DNA of 45,850 nucleotides from CAYRIY01 sp964424335 (lineage in GTDB: Bacteria > Bacillota > Limnochordia > DTU080 > RSA5). The stretch covers positions 1-45,850 of the forward strand of contig CAYRIY010000018.1 of the NCBI GenBank assembly GCA_964424335.1, given 5' to 3'. Of the stretch, positions 31,365 through 39,787 are shown piece by piece. The position numbers and the translations under genes were made by a program. Numbering within the stretch: the first letter of the stretch is position 1; each line of letters starts with the position of its first letter. Under the pieces are notes generated by a model. It worked only from the letters and a program-made list of their open reading frames with translations, did not search any database and was not told where the DNA came from.

Positions 31365-34091
31365 ATGAGAGCGAACGGATGGTTGGCGCGGGCCCGCTGG
31401 ACGCTGTTAGGGCTGATCGTTGTCCTCGGCGTCATCAGCGTGGTCTCGGCCCGGTTCATCACGGATTGGTTGTGGTTTGCGCACCTCGGTTACCAGGCGC
31501 TCTTTACCCAGCCGATCGTTTGGCGGCTGGGCATCGGAGCCGCCGCCTTCCTTATCGCGTTTCTTTTTATTTGGGTTAACCTGCGCATTGCCCGCGATTC
31601 GCTGGGCCGCGGCCTCGAGCGGTTTCAGGAGCATGTTCCCGACGGCTTCAATCGACGCTGGATCGGCAGAGCCTTGACGCTTGCCTCCATATTGCTCGCG
31701 TTCCTCTACGGCGCCTCGATCGCTCAGTACTGGTATGAGATCGCGAAAGGCATTCACGCGGCGCCTTTTGGAGCGGCCGACCCCATCTTCGGAAACGATT
31801 TCGGGTTTTACATCTTTACACTGCCGTTCCTATCCATCGTTCAGTCGTTTGCGATGGGGTTGTTCGTCCTTTCGGCGCTCATCGCAGCCTCGATCTACTT
31901 CTTGTCGGGCAGTTTCGCGCTCGAAGGGTGGCGACTGCGGCTTGGCGGTCGGCCCCGGGTCCATCTGAGCCTCCTGTTGTCGGGAATCGCTTTCTTGAAG
32001 GCTTGGGATTACGTGCTCGCCGGGTACGACGTACTTTACTCGACGCGTGGGGCCGTCTTTGGCGCGAGCTACGCCGACATCTATGCGAGCCTTCCTGCCA
32101 CACGCATCTTGGCCGTCATTGCCGGCCTCGTCGGTTTGGGTATCCTTGTAAACGTCTTTCGAAACGCGACGCGCTTCATCGTGGCGGGGCTTTTCGCGTT
32201 GATCGTGGCGTCGATCCTGGTGGGCAGCGTGTATCCGGGTGTCGTGCAGGAGTACATCGTCGCCCCCAACGAGCTCGACAAAGAGATTCCGTTTATCGAA
32301 AATCACATCGCTTTGACCCGGTACGCCTTCAACCTCGACATCGTCGAGGAGCGGGATTTTTCTGTGGACCCCGGCATGGACAGAAGGACCATCAGAGAAA
32401 ACCCGTGGCTTGCCGAGAACATCCGGCTTTGGGACTGGCGTTCGCTCCTTGATACGTACTCGCAGCTGCAGTCGCTTAGACCGTATTACGATTTTCTCGA
32501 CGTCGACGTGGACCGCTACATGATCGACGGCGTCTATCGTCAGGTCATGCTCTCGGCGCGAGAGCTCACGTCAAGCAAGTTGCAAAACCAGTCGTGGATC
32601 AACGTGCACATGCAGTACACCCATGGCTACGGCGTCGTCATGAGTCCCGTAAACGAAGTGACGCCCACCGGGTTGCCGGAGTTTGTGATCAAAGACATTC
32701 CGCCCCGAGGCGGTGTGGAGGTAACCCGTCCACAGATTTACTACGGGGAGCATGCCGGCGACTACGTGATCGTAAAGTCGCTCCGACCGGAGTTTGACCA
32801 TCCGGCTGAGAATACCAACGTGACAACCGTTTACGAAGGCACGGGCGGCGTGCGCCTAAGCACGTTCGTGCACCGATTGCTCTTTAGCGTCCGCTTTGGC
32901 ACCACGCGCCTCTTTTTGTCAAACGACATCACGTCGGAGAGCCGGGTGATGTTTTACCGGAATGTGGACCAGCGCGTGCGCAGACTCGCTCCATTCTTAA
33001 AGTATGACTCCGATCCTTATATGGTGGTCGCCGACGGTCGTTTGTATTGGATCATCGACGCCTACACCTTGAGCAACCGTTTTCCCTACGCGAGAAGCAT
33101 GCCCGGTTGGGGAAACTATGTGCGCAACTCCGTCAAGGTCGTTGTCGACGCGTACAACGGCAGCGTCGACTTTTATGTCATCGAGCCTGAACCGATCGTG
33201 GAAACCTTCGAGCGGATCTTTCCCGGCACGTTCAAGCCGATTGCCCAAATGCCCGATGCGCTTCGAAGCCACATCCGTTATCCCGAGGATCTCTTTCGCG
33301 TGCAAGCCCAGGTGCTTGCCAGATACCACATGACGAACCCATCGGTATTCTACAACCAAGAAGACGTGTGGGAGTTGCCGCGTGAAGTATACGAGCAGCG
33401 CCAGGTCCTGATGGACCCCTACTACATCATCATGCAGCTTCCCGATTCGGCGCAGGAAGAATTTGTTTTGATGATACCTTTCACGCCTGTGGGGAAAGTG
33501 AATTTGATCGGTTGGCTCGCGGCCCGAAACGATGGGGATAAGTACGGCAAGATGCTGCTTTACACGTTCAGTAAGCAAGAGAGTTTGTTCGGTCCGATGC
33601 AGTTCGAAGCGCGAATCGATCAGGACACGGACATTTCGACCCAGCTCACGCTCTGGGGCCAGCAGGGGTCTCGGGTGATCCGGGGCAACCTGTTCATTAT
33701 CCCGGTGGGCGATCGATTGCTGTACGTCGAGCCGCTCTACCTGCAGGCGGAGCAGAGCAGCATGCCGGAGTTTAAGCGTGTGATCGTCGGCACGAGCGAA
33801 TCGCTCGTCATGCGCGCATCATTTGCCGAAGCGCTGGAGGCGATTTTGGCGGGAGAGCCTCCCGTCATCGCCGATGAGGATGAGCCTGGGCAAGCGCCCG
33901 TCCGCCGCGCGGAGATGGTGCAGGACGGGTCGACTCAAGGACTGATCGCGCGTGCCGCGGACCTGTTCCAACAGGCACAAGCGAGCGCCGGAGCGGGCGA
34001 CTGGGAGCAGTACGGCCGGGCCATGGCGGAGCTCTCCGACGTGCTCGACGCACTCTTGACCGTCGCTAGCGAGCCTTCTCCCGTCAATTAA
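31365..34091 (+). CDS. UPF0182 family membrane protein (COG1615)
   Basis: A 908-residue protein with about seven membrane helices in the first 300 residues (including 10-35, 50-72, 100-122, 150-175 and pairs near 205-300) and a large extracytoplasmic domain afterwards. Diagnostic UPF0182 stretches are ARFITDWLWFAHLGYQALFT near the N-terminus, VVQEYIVAPNELDKEIPFIENHIALTRYAF (start of the soluble part) and TSRVMFYRN-like and QLTLWGQQGSRVIRGN segments. The ATG has TAGGAG 8 nt upstream. The last about 60 residues are Ala/Gln/Glu-rich. The family occurs in actinobacteria, cyanobacteria and some Bacillota, with unknown function. Its place between hslO and spoIIP gives no clear hint beyond envelope context. 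Confidence 0.92.
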   Translation: MRANGWLARARWTLLGLIVVLGVISVVSARFITDWLWFAHLGYQALFTQPIVWRLGIGAAAFLIAFLFIWVNLRIARDSLGRGLERFQEHVPDGFNRRWIGRALTLASILLAFLYGASIAQYWYEIAKGIHAAPFGAADPIFGNDFGFYIFTLPFLSIVQSFAMGLFVLSALIAASIYFLSGSFALEGWRLRLGGRPRVHLSLLLSGIAFLKAWDYVLAGYDVLYSTRGAVFGASYADIYASLPATRILAVIAGLVGLGILVNVFRNATRFIVAGLFALIVASILVGSVYPGVVQEYIVAPNELDKEIPFIENHIALTRYAFNLDIVEERDFSVDPGMDRRTIRENPWLAENIRLWDWRSLLDTYSQLQSLRPYYDFLDVDVDRYMIDGVYRQVMLSARELTSSKLQNQSWINVHMQYTHGYGVVMSPVNEVTPTGLPEFVIKDIPPRGGVEVTRPQIYYGEHAGDYVIVKSLRPEFDHPAENTNVTTVYEGTGGVRLSTFVHRLLFSVRFGTTRLFLSNDITSESRVMFYRNVDQRVRRLAPFLKYDSDPYMVVADGRLYWIIDAYTLSNRFPYARSMPGWGNYVRNSVKVVVDAYNGSVDFYVIEPEPIVETFERIFPGTFKPIAQMPDALRSHIRYPEDLFRVQAQVLARYHMTNPSVFYNQEDVWELPREVYEQRQVLMDPYYIIMQLPDSAQEEFVLMIPFTPVGKVNLIGWLAARNDGDKYGKMLLYTFSKQESLFGPMQFEARIDQDTDISTQLTLWGQQGSRVIRGNLFIIPVGDRLLYVEPLYLQAEQSSMPEFKRVIVGTSESLVMRASFAEALEAILAGEPPVIADEDEPGQAPVRRAEMVQDGSTQGLIARAADLFQQAQASAGAGDWEQYGRAMAELSDVLDALLTVASEPSPVN

Positions 34092-34199
34092 CGGGTCCAA
34101 GTAGACCGCGGCAAGTTGCGGGCCGCGTCCAAGCCGTCATAATAGGACTACCCTCTCGAATAACCTGTCTTGTGACTTGGAGATTAGGGGGTAGTTGAC

Positions 34200-35003
34200 G
34201 TGGCGCTTTCAAAGAACAGTAAAGATCGTGGCCCAGGACTTTTGTACATCGTCGCGGCTATTGTCATCGTGGCGGTGGCCGGCGCAAGATTTCTAGGATT
34301 TACGCCCGGAGCGAACGTCGATCCGGGACGCGACCCGGGCGGGATCGGGCGGCAGACGCCCGGAGACGAAGGGCCTGACAGGATCGTACCGCGGCCCTCC
34401 GATATGACCGAGGTGTTGGTCTATCACACGCACACGACTGAAAACTACAGCCCTAAGGGTCCCACCGACAACAACGGACCCGGCGACATCGTCACGGTTG
34501 GACGAGCGCTCGTTGCTGCATTGAAGAGCGAGGGCGTGGAGTCGGTTCACGTGATGACGGTGCACGACCTGCCCAGGTGGAACGAGGCGTTCGATTTGGC
34601 CCGCCGAAGCGTACAAAAGGAGCTCGGGCGGCACGACGGGGTGCGGGTCCTGATCGATGTGCACCGGGACGCGGTGCCGGAGGGGAACGGTGAGGGCTAC
34701 GCGACCGTGCAGGTTGGCGGAGCTGACGTGGCGAGGATTCTCCTCGTCGTCGGGAGCGTGGACAATCCGCTCGCCGAGCAAAACGTCCGGTTTGCCACGA
34801 TGTTGCAAGAACGCCTCGAAGCGATCGCTCCGGGAATCAGTCGTGGCGTTCGCCTATTGAATCACGATACGACAGGCGACCTCCATCCAAACACCGTCAC
34901 GGCATACATCGGAGATTACCGCGACAACTCGGTCGAGGAGGCCGAGCGGTCGGCACGCTTCCTTGCTCAGGCCATTGCGCAGCTCTTGTCCGAGATCGGA
35001 TAG
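34200..35003 (+). CDS. spoIIP: Stage II sporulation protein P (SpoIIP)
   Basis: A peptidoglycan amidase/endopeptidase that works with SpoIID and SpoIIM to thin septal wall and drive engulfment. At 267 residues it has one N-terminal anchor helix (about 14-33), a Gly/Pro-rich linker and the catalytic domain with EVLVYHTHTTENYSP, VRVLIDVHRDAVP and an RLLNHDTTGDLHPN stretch. It is shorter than B. subtilis SpoIIP (about 401), mostly before the catalytic domain. GTG at 34200 has AGGGGG about 8 nt upstream. A sigma-E-like -35 (TCATAAT at 34138) is upstream, but its -10 is poor. It sits between the UPF0182 gene and murC. Confidence 0.92.
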   Translation: MALSKNSKDRGPGLLYIVAAIVIVAVAGARFLGFTPGANVDPGRDPGGIGRQTPGDEGPDRIVPRPSDMTEVLVYHTHTTENYSPKGPTDNNGPGDIVTVGRALVAALKSEGVESVHVMTVHDLPRWNEAFDLARRSVQKELGRHDGVRVLIDVHRDAVPEGNGEGYATVQVGGADVARILLVVGSVDNPLAEQNVRFATMLQERLEAIAPGISRGVRLLNHDTTGDLHPNTVTAYIGDYRDNSVEEAERSARFLAQAIAQLLSEIG

Positions 35004-35064
35004 GCGCCCAAAGGCAAGCGAAAAGCAGTTGTTTATCCTGCCAATGAGAGAGGCAACGTAACCT

Positions 35065-36450
35065 ATGGCTCCAACTGAAACAGTACACTTTGTAGGCATC
35101 GGCGGGGCCGGCATGAGCGCCATCGCACGGGTCTTGCTCGCTCACGGAAGGCGCATCACCGGCTCCGATCTCGAAGAGAGCGCGACGACGCGGGAACTGC
35201 GCGCGCTCGGCGCAACGGTGCACATCGGACATAGCGCTGAGCATGTCATCGGAGCCGATGTCGTCGTCTTGTCCACTGCCATCGCTCCGGACAACCCGGA
35301 GGCAATGAAAGCGCGTGAGCTTGGCATTCCCGTCCGGCACCGGTCGGAAATGCTTGCCGAACTATTAAATCTCAGGCAGGGCATCGCCATCGCCGGCGCC
35401 CACGGGAAGACGACGATCACATCGATGATCGCCTGGACGTTGACAAGGCTTGGGTACGATCCTACGTTTTTGGTGGGAGGCGTCATTCCGGGACTCGGAG
35501 GAGCCAAAGCGGGAGAGGGCCCGCTCCTCATCGCCGAGGCGGACGAGAGCGACGGGTCATTTCTTCGCTACCGCCCGTATATCGCCATGGTCTCGAGCGT
35601 CGAGCCCGATCATCTCGAATATTACAATGAGAGCTTCGATGAGTTGAAAGCCGCGTATAAACGTTTTGCCTGCAACGTCGTCGCGGGGGGCGCGAGGGTG
35701 CTCTGCATCGACGATCCGGCAATCCGGGTGCTGGCAAAGGAGTTGGAGCAAGACGGAAGCGGGCGAAAAGTCATCACCTACGGTTTTGTGAGCGCTGCAG
35801 AGTACTCGGCGCGGCATGTGGCCAACACCGGCTTTCTCTCCACGTTTCAATTGGTAAAACGCGGCGAGCCTCGAGAGACCTTTCAACTATCGATCCCCGG
35901 CCGCCACAACGTGCAAAACGCGCTCGGTTGCATCGCGATTTTCGACTTTCTTGGCGTGGACCTGGAGGACGCCGCGCGTGAGCTTGCGACATTCACCGGG
36001 GCCAAACGCCGGTTTCAGATCGTCGCCAACAAGGACGGCGTCCTCTTCGTCGACGATTACGCTCACCACCCGTCGGAGATCCGTGCGACGCTCGCCGCAT
36101 GCCGCTCGGGATGGCCGGGCCGCGTGATCGCCGTCTTTCAGCCGCACCGTTACAGCCGAACGTCTCAGCTCATGGAGGAGTTCTCGACGGCGTTCGAGGA
36201 CGCGGATTTCGTTGTGCTCACTGAAGTTTACGCCCCTCCACCCGAAGCGCCCATTCCGGGAGTCACGGGTGAGCGGCTTGCGGAGCTTACTCGTAAGCGC
36301 ATTGGCGACAAGGTGCGCTTTGTTCCCTCCCTTGCGGATCTCCCCGCCGAAATCAAAAAGATCGCTCGACCCGGAGACATCGTGGTCACCATGGGGGCCG
36401 GAGACATCTGGAAAGTGGCGTATGACCTCGCGGAAGTGGTAGCGCCCTGA
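35065..36450 (+). CDS. murC: UDP-MurNAc-L-alanine ligase MurC
   Basis: The first Mur ligase, adding L-Ala to UDP-MurNAc. At 461 residues it has the N-terminal HFVGIGGAGMSAIARVL Rossmann motif, the P-loop GAHGKTTITSM from G111, EADESDGSFLRY, PGRHNVQNALG and DDYAHHPSEIRATL in the C-terminal domain. The ATG at 35065 has AGAGAGG about 12 nt upstream. murC apart from the main dcw cluster is common in Bacillota. GCGCCC/GGGCGC (36442-36447 and 36456-36461) forms a hairpin spanning its stop codon, without a T-tract. Confidence 0.97.
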   Translation: MAPTETVHFVGIGGAGMSAIARVLLAHGRRITGSDLEESATTRELRALGATVHIGHSAEHVIGADVVVLSTAIAPDNPEAMKARELGIPVRHRSEMLAELLNLRQGIAIAGAHGKTTITSMIAWTLTRLGYDPTFLVGGVIPGLGGAKAGEGPLLIAEADESDGSFLRYRPYIAMVSSVEPDHLEYYNESFDELKAAYKRFACNVVAGGARVLCIDDPAIRVLAKELEQDGSGRKVITYGFVSAAEYSARHVANTGFLSTFQLVKRGEPRETFQLSIPGRHNVQNALGCIAIFDFLGVDLEDAARELATFTGAKRRFQIVANKDGVLFVDDYAHHPSEIRATLAACRSGWPGRVIAVFQPHRYSRTSQLMEEFSTAFEDADFVVLTEVYAPPPEAPIPGVTGERLAELTRKRIGDKVRFVPSLADLPAEIKKIARPGDIVVTMGAGDIWKVAYDLAEVVAP

Positions 36451-36506
36451 CGGTCGGGCGCGCAAAGCATCGCACCGGATGAACTTACCGGTGCACGGGG
36501 AGAGTA

Positions 36507-38237
36507 ATGGCGGAGGCGATCGGTTTGGAGCTTACCTTTTTGGACGAGAACGACGCCGTTCTCGAACGCCTCGGCCAAAGCCAACTCGACGCCAAAGAGT
36601 GGTTTGATCTGCGAGCAAGCGCCGAACAACTCTCTCTGACCGACGGGTTTGACCGGTTGCTTTCGCTCGACTCCGTACGATTGGAGCTGTACGATCACCA
36701 GCGTACAGCGATTTTTCGCGTTTTGCGCGAGATGCGCGGGCGGGCGGTGCTCGCGGACGAAGTCGGCTTAGGAAAGACGATCGAGGCGGGCATCATCCTC
36801 AAGGAATACATGCTCCGATCACTCGTCAAGCGCGTCTTGATCCTCGTACCTGCATCGCTCGTCGCCCAGTGGCAGCGGGAGCTTGCGTACATGCTGGAAA
36901 TCCCAGTGAGAATCGGTCGCCGACCGGAAGATTTCGTCCGAAATGACCGAGTGCTTGCATCGATCGATAAGGCGAAAGCCGTGGATTGTCGCGACGCCGT
37001 TTGGTCTGCCAAATGGGACATGGTGATCGTGGATGAGGCGCATCGACTCAAGAACCGCAAGACGCTGAACTGGCAGTTCGTGAATGGGATTCAAAAGAAG
37101 TACTTGCTCTTGCTCACGGCCACGCCGATTCAAAACGACCTGCGAGAGCTTTACAACCTGGTGACGCTCTTAAAACCGGGACAACTCAAGACGTTCACGC
37201 AGTTTAAACGAGGGTTTATGCTGGACAAGCATTCCCCTAAGAACACCACGAGGCTGAAGGAGCGCCTGCGTGAAGTGATGGTCCGGACCGGTCGGCGGGA
37301 AAGTCTGATTCCGTTTCCCGATCGGCAGGTGCACACCATCAGGCTTGCGCTGGGCGACGCCGAGCGAGCGTTTTACGATCGGGTGCTCGATGAGCTGCAA
37401 ACCGCCTACCAGGCGATGCCTGACGACAAGAAGAATGTGCTGCCGCTCATCCTCGTCTTGCGAGAAGCGTGCAGCCACCCGAAAGCCGCGCTGCGCACGC
37501 TGCGGGCCATGCGAGCGAGCGGAACGCTGAGGACGCTCACGCAAAGGGCCTTGCTCGGGCTCGAAGATTGCCTGGAGCTCGTGGCGCCGGCCAAACTCCG
37601 CGCGCTCGTGGAACTGCTTCGTTCAACCAATGAGAAAGCCGTGATCTTTACGGAGTTTCGACTGACCCAGCAGGAGATCGTGGCCGCCTTGAACGAGGCC
37701 GGGATGACGGCGATTTCATTTCACGGCGGCATGAGCGCGAAGGAAAAAGAGGAGGCCATTGTTCGCTTCAAAGAGCGCGGCGATACCCTCGTAAGCACCG
37801 AGTCGGGGGCGGAAGGGCGCAACTTGCAGTTTTGTAGGCATGTGGTCAACTTCGACCTACCCTGGAATCCGATGCGCGTCGAACAGCGAATCGGCCGCGT
37901 GCATCGACTCGGTCAATCCCGCGAGGTGCGGGTGACCAACCTCGTGTCGGTCCACACCATCGACAGCTATGTGCTCGAACTCCTCGACAAGAAGCTCGGG
38001 ATGTTTGAGCGCGTCATCGGCGAGGTCGACGAGATCTTATCGCGGTTCGAAGGAGATTTTGAGGGCGCGATCGGCCAGGCCGCGCTCACGAGCCGCTCGG
38101 CTCGGGATCTGGATCGTAAGTTCGAGGCGTTGGGCAAGGCCGTGGAAGACGCGTATCGCCGCTATGACGGCGTGCGAAGGCTAAATGTCGAGATTTTGGA
38201 CGGGCTTCCCGAAGGGGCGGACGCCGATGTCCGTTGA
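36507..38237 (+). CDS. SNF2-family ATPase, first of two
   Basis: A 576-residue superfamily 2 translocase with the complete SNF2 core: motif I ADEVGLGKTIEAG (about 82-94), Ia LILVPASLVAQWQREL, II VIVDEAHRLKN (about 174-184), III LLTATPIQNDL, V SGAEGRNLQFC and VI QRIGRVHRLGQ. There is no N-terminal tudor-like domain as in RapA. The C-terminus is an alpha-helical tail of about 80 residues. The ATG follows GGGGAGAG. It overlaps the next gene by 11 nt, so the two products are probably made together. By family it would move along double-stranded DNA or strip proteins; the target is unknown. It is similar in layout to the yqhH product at the far end of this block. Confidence 0.94.
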   Translation: MAEAIGLELTFLDENDAVLERLGQSQLDAKEWFDLRASAEQLSLTDGFDRLLSLDSVRLELYDHQRTAIFRVLREMRGRAVLADEVGLGKTIEAGIILKEYMLRSLVKRVLILVPASLVAQWQRELAYMLEIPVRIGRRPEDFVRNDRVLASIDKAKAVDCRDAVWSAKWDMVIVDEAHRLKNRKTLNWQFVNGIQKKYLLLLTATPIQNDLRELYNLVTLLKPGQLKTFTQFKRGFMLDKHSPKNTTRLKERLREVMVRTGRRESLIPFPDRQVHTIRLALGDAERAFYDRVLDELQTAYQAMPDDKKNVLPLILVLREACSHPKAALRTLRAMRASGTLRTLTQRALLGLEDCLELVAPAKLRALVELLRSTNEKAVIFTEFRLTQQEIVAALNEAGMTAISFHGGMSAKEKEEAIVRFKERGDTLVSTESGAEGRNLQFCRHVVNFDLPWNPMRVEQRIGRVHRLGQSREVRVTNLVSVHTIDSYVLELLDKKLGMFERVIGEVDEILSRFEGDFEGAIGQAALTSRSARDLDRKFEALGKAVEDAYRRYDGVRRLNVEILDGLPEGADADVR

Positions 38238-39696
38238 TCGCGGCACGTCTGAACGGGAGCGGCAAACGCAGATTGCGGGCTTTGTTCGACGGTTTCTCGA
38301 GAAGTTCGGAGCGACGCTGGACGATCGAGACGGCGTTCTCGATGCACGGCTCCCCAGGGCGCTATCCGAGAGTCTGGGGGTCGGAGAGCGCCTCGTGCTG
38401 TTCTTCGAATCTGAACGCGCTGCCGATGGCCCGGATGGCAACGTAAGCGCCAGAGCGGCAGAGTTTGTCACGTTCGGGCATCCCCTCCTGGACAAAATGT
38501 TGGAACTTGCCAAGGACCGGGGATCTGCCGCCGGCTTCCTTTTTGCTCCGGCGCTCGATCCGGAGTTTGTGCGCATTGCCCTCAGTATTCGCACACTTGG
38601 GGACAAGGATTCCGCTCCGACATATCTTGGCGGTCCCGCTCTGGCGCTTGAGAAAGCGTTGAATCAGATGTGGTTCGCCAACGCGAGGGCAAGCGTGCGC
38701 CAAGGGCGCTTGGTCCACCAGACGCAAGTCCTTTTTCGGTTCAAAGTCGCTTTTATATCGGATGAGAAACGCGAATCGATCATCACGCTCATTATCGATC
38801 CGGTCTCCGAGGAGGTGGATCGCCCCGTCGATTTGATGCGCGCAGTCTCCTTCACGCCGCACGTCGAGGAGCACGCCGAGAGTCGGAACGCCTACGCAAT
38901 TCGCCGGCTTTATAAAAGGGCTCAGGAGCATCTCGCGGCACGGATCGACGGCGCGGCGGCGCGGTTTGAGGCTGAGGTAAGCTCTCGCATGGAGCGGGAG
39001 TTGAACCGGATCGAAGAGTATTACCGCGGATTGGTCGGCGAGCGGCTCGAGTCTGTACGCAGTGTTTTTAAGAGGATTTCTGCAGCTGGTGTGCGCGTCG
39101 ATCTCGCGCGGACTTGGCAGACGTACGAGCGCTACAACGAGCAAATAGGAAAGCTAAAGGAAGAGGCAAACGAGATCGAGCGCCTATACAAGGCGGAGCT
39201 GCAAGGCCTGAGTAAGGAGCGCGAGCAGCGACTTCAGGAAGTGAGGGAGAAGTACCACGCGAGGGTGGAGGTCTCGCTCTTGCAAGGGGCGTACGTGATG
39301 GTCCCCCGCTTTGAATGGTCGGTGCGACTCCAAGCGAAGACCCGCCGCGACATAACGATCTTGTACGATGTCCTCAGAAAGAGGCTGGTCGACTTCACGT
39401 GCGAGTGCTGCGAAGAGCCCCTGATCGGCCCGGTCTACCTTTGCGGGTGCGAGGGGCTAACTTGCGAGCATTGCCACAGCCGTTGTTCGCAGTGCGGCGG
39501 CGACCACTGTTACACGTGCTCGCAAGGGCGCTGCCACGTCTGTGATCGGCCTCTTTGCCCAACTTGCGACACGTCGTGCCCCTTGGAGCGCTCGCTTGAT
39601 TGGCTGGAGCTGCCCCGAGTTTGCGGAGCGTGCCGGGAATCAACCTGCTCATACTGCCTGCCGCTTTCTGTGTCCCACGTGTATGACGCTCTTTAG
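38227..39696 (+). CDS. YqhG-like protein with a Cys-rich zinc-binding tail
   Basis: A 489-residue protein I cannot name. ATG 38227 (AGGGG upstream, 11-nt overlap with the SNF2 gene) is preferred over ATG 38185. Residues about 12-110 can be laid beside the YqhG homologue at 42815-43708: FLEKFGATLDD against YFERLGAQIED, and FGHPLLDKMLELAKDRG against LGSHRFQQVIQSIRKLG. A coiled coil (about 240-350) ends in REQRLQEVREKYHARVEVSL, against RERRLLELESTRPRVIVRV. The last about 90 residues hold 20 cysteines, mostly as CxxC pairs, suggesting several zinc sites. This suggests a diverged YqhG paralogue with an added nucleic-acid or protein-binding tail. Similarity is by eye and weak. Confidence 0.8.
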   Translation: MSVDRGTSERERQTQIAGFVRRFLEKFGATLDDRDGVLDARLPRALSESLGVGERLVLFFESERAADGPDGNVSARAAEFVTFGHPLLDKMLELAKDRGSAAGFLFAPALDPEFVRIALSIRTLGDKDSAPTYLGGPALALEKALNQMWFANARASVRQGRLVHQTQVLFRFKVAFISDEKRESIITLIIDPVSEEVDRPVDLMRAVSFTPHVEEHAESRNAYAIRRLYKRAQEHLAARIDGAAARFEAEVSSRMERELNRIEEYYRGLVGERLESVRSVFKRISAAGVRVDLARTWQTYERYNEQIGKLKEEANEIERLYKAELQGLSKEREQRLQEVREKYHARVEVSLLQGAYVMVPRFEWSVRLQAKTRRDITILYDVLRKRLVDFTCECCEEPLIGPVYLCGCEGLTCEHCHSRCSQCGGDHCYTCSQGRCHVCDRPLCPTCDTSCPLERSLDWLELPRVCGACRESTCSYCLPLSVSHVYDAL

Positions 39697-39740
39697 AGCC
39701 CCTTCCATTTCACGTCGACAGGTCAACTCGACTCCCCGGT

Positions 39741-39754
39741 CGAACTGATGTTTT
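39741..39754 (+). promoter_or_regulatory. Candidate LexA/DinR (SOS) box upstream of mrfA
   Basis: CGAACTGATGTTTT matches the B. subtilis LexA/DinR consensus CGAACRNRYGTTYC at 12 of 14 positions (mismatches at the sixth and last). It ends 33 nt before the mrfA ATG at 39788, where a repressor could act. No clear -35/-10 was identified next to it. Confidence 0.4.
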
Positions 39755-39787
39755 GTGGAAAAACGAAAGGATCAAGAGCGGCAAGCG

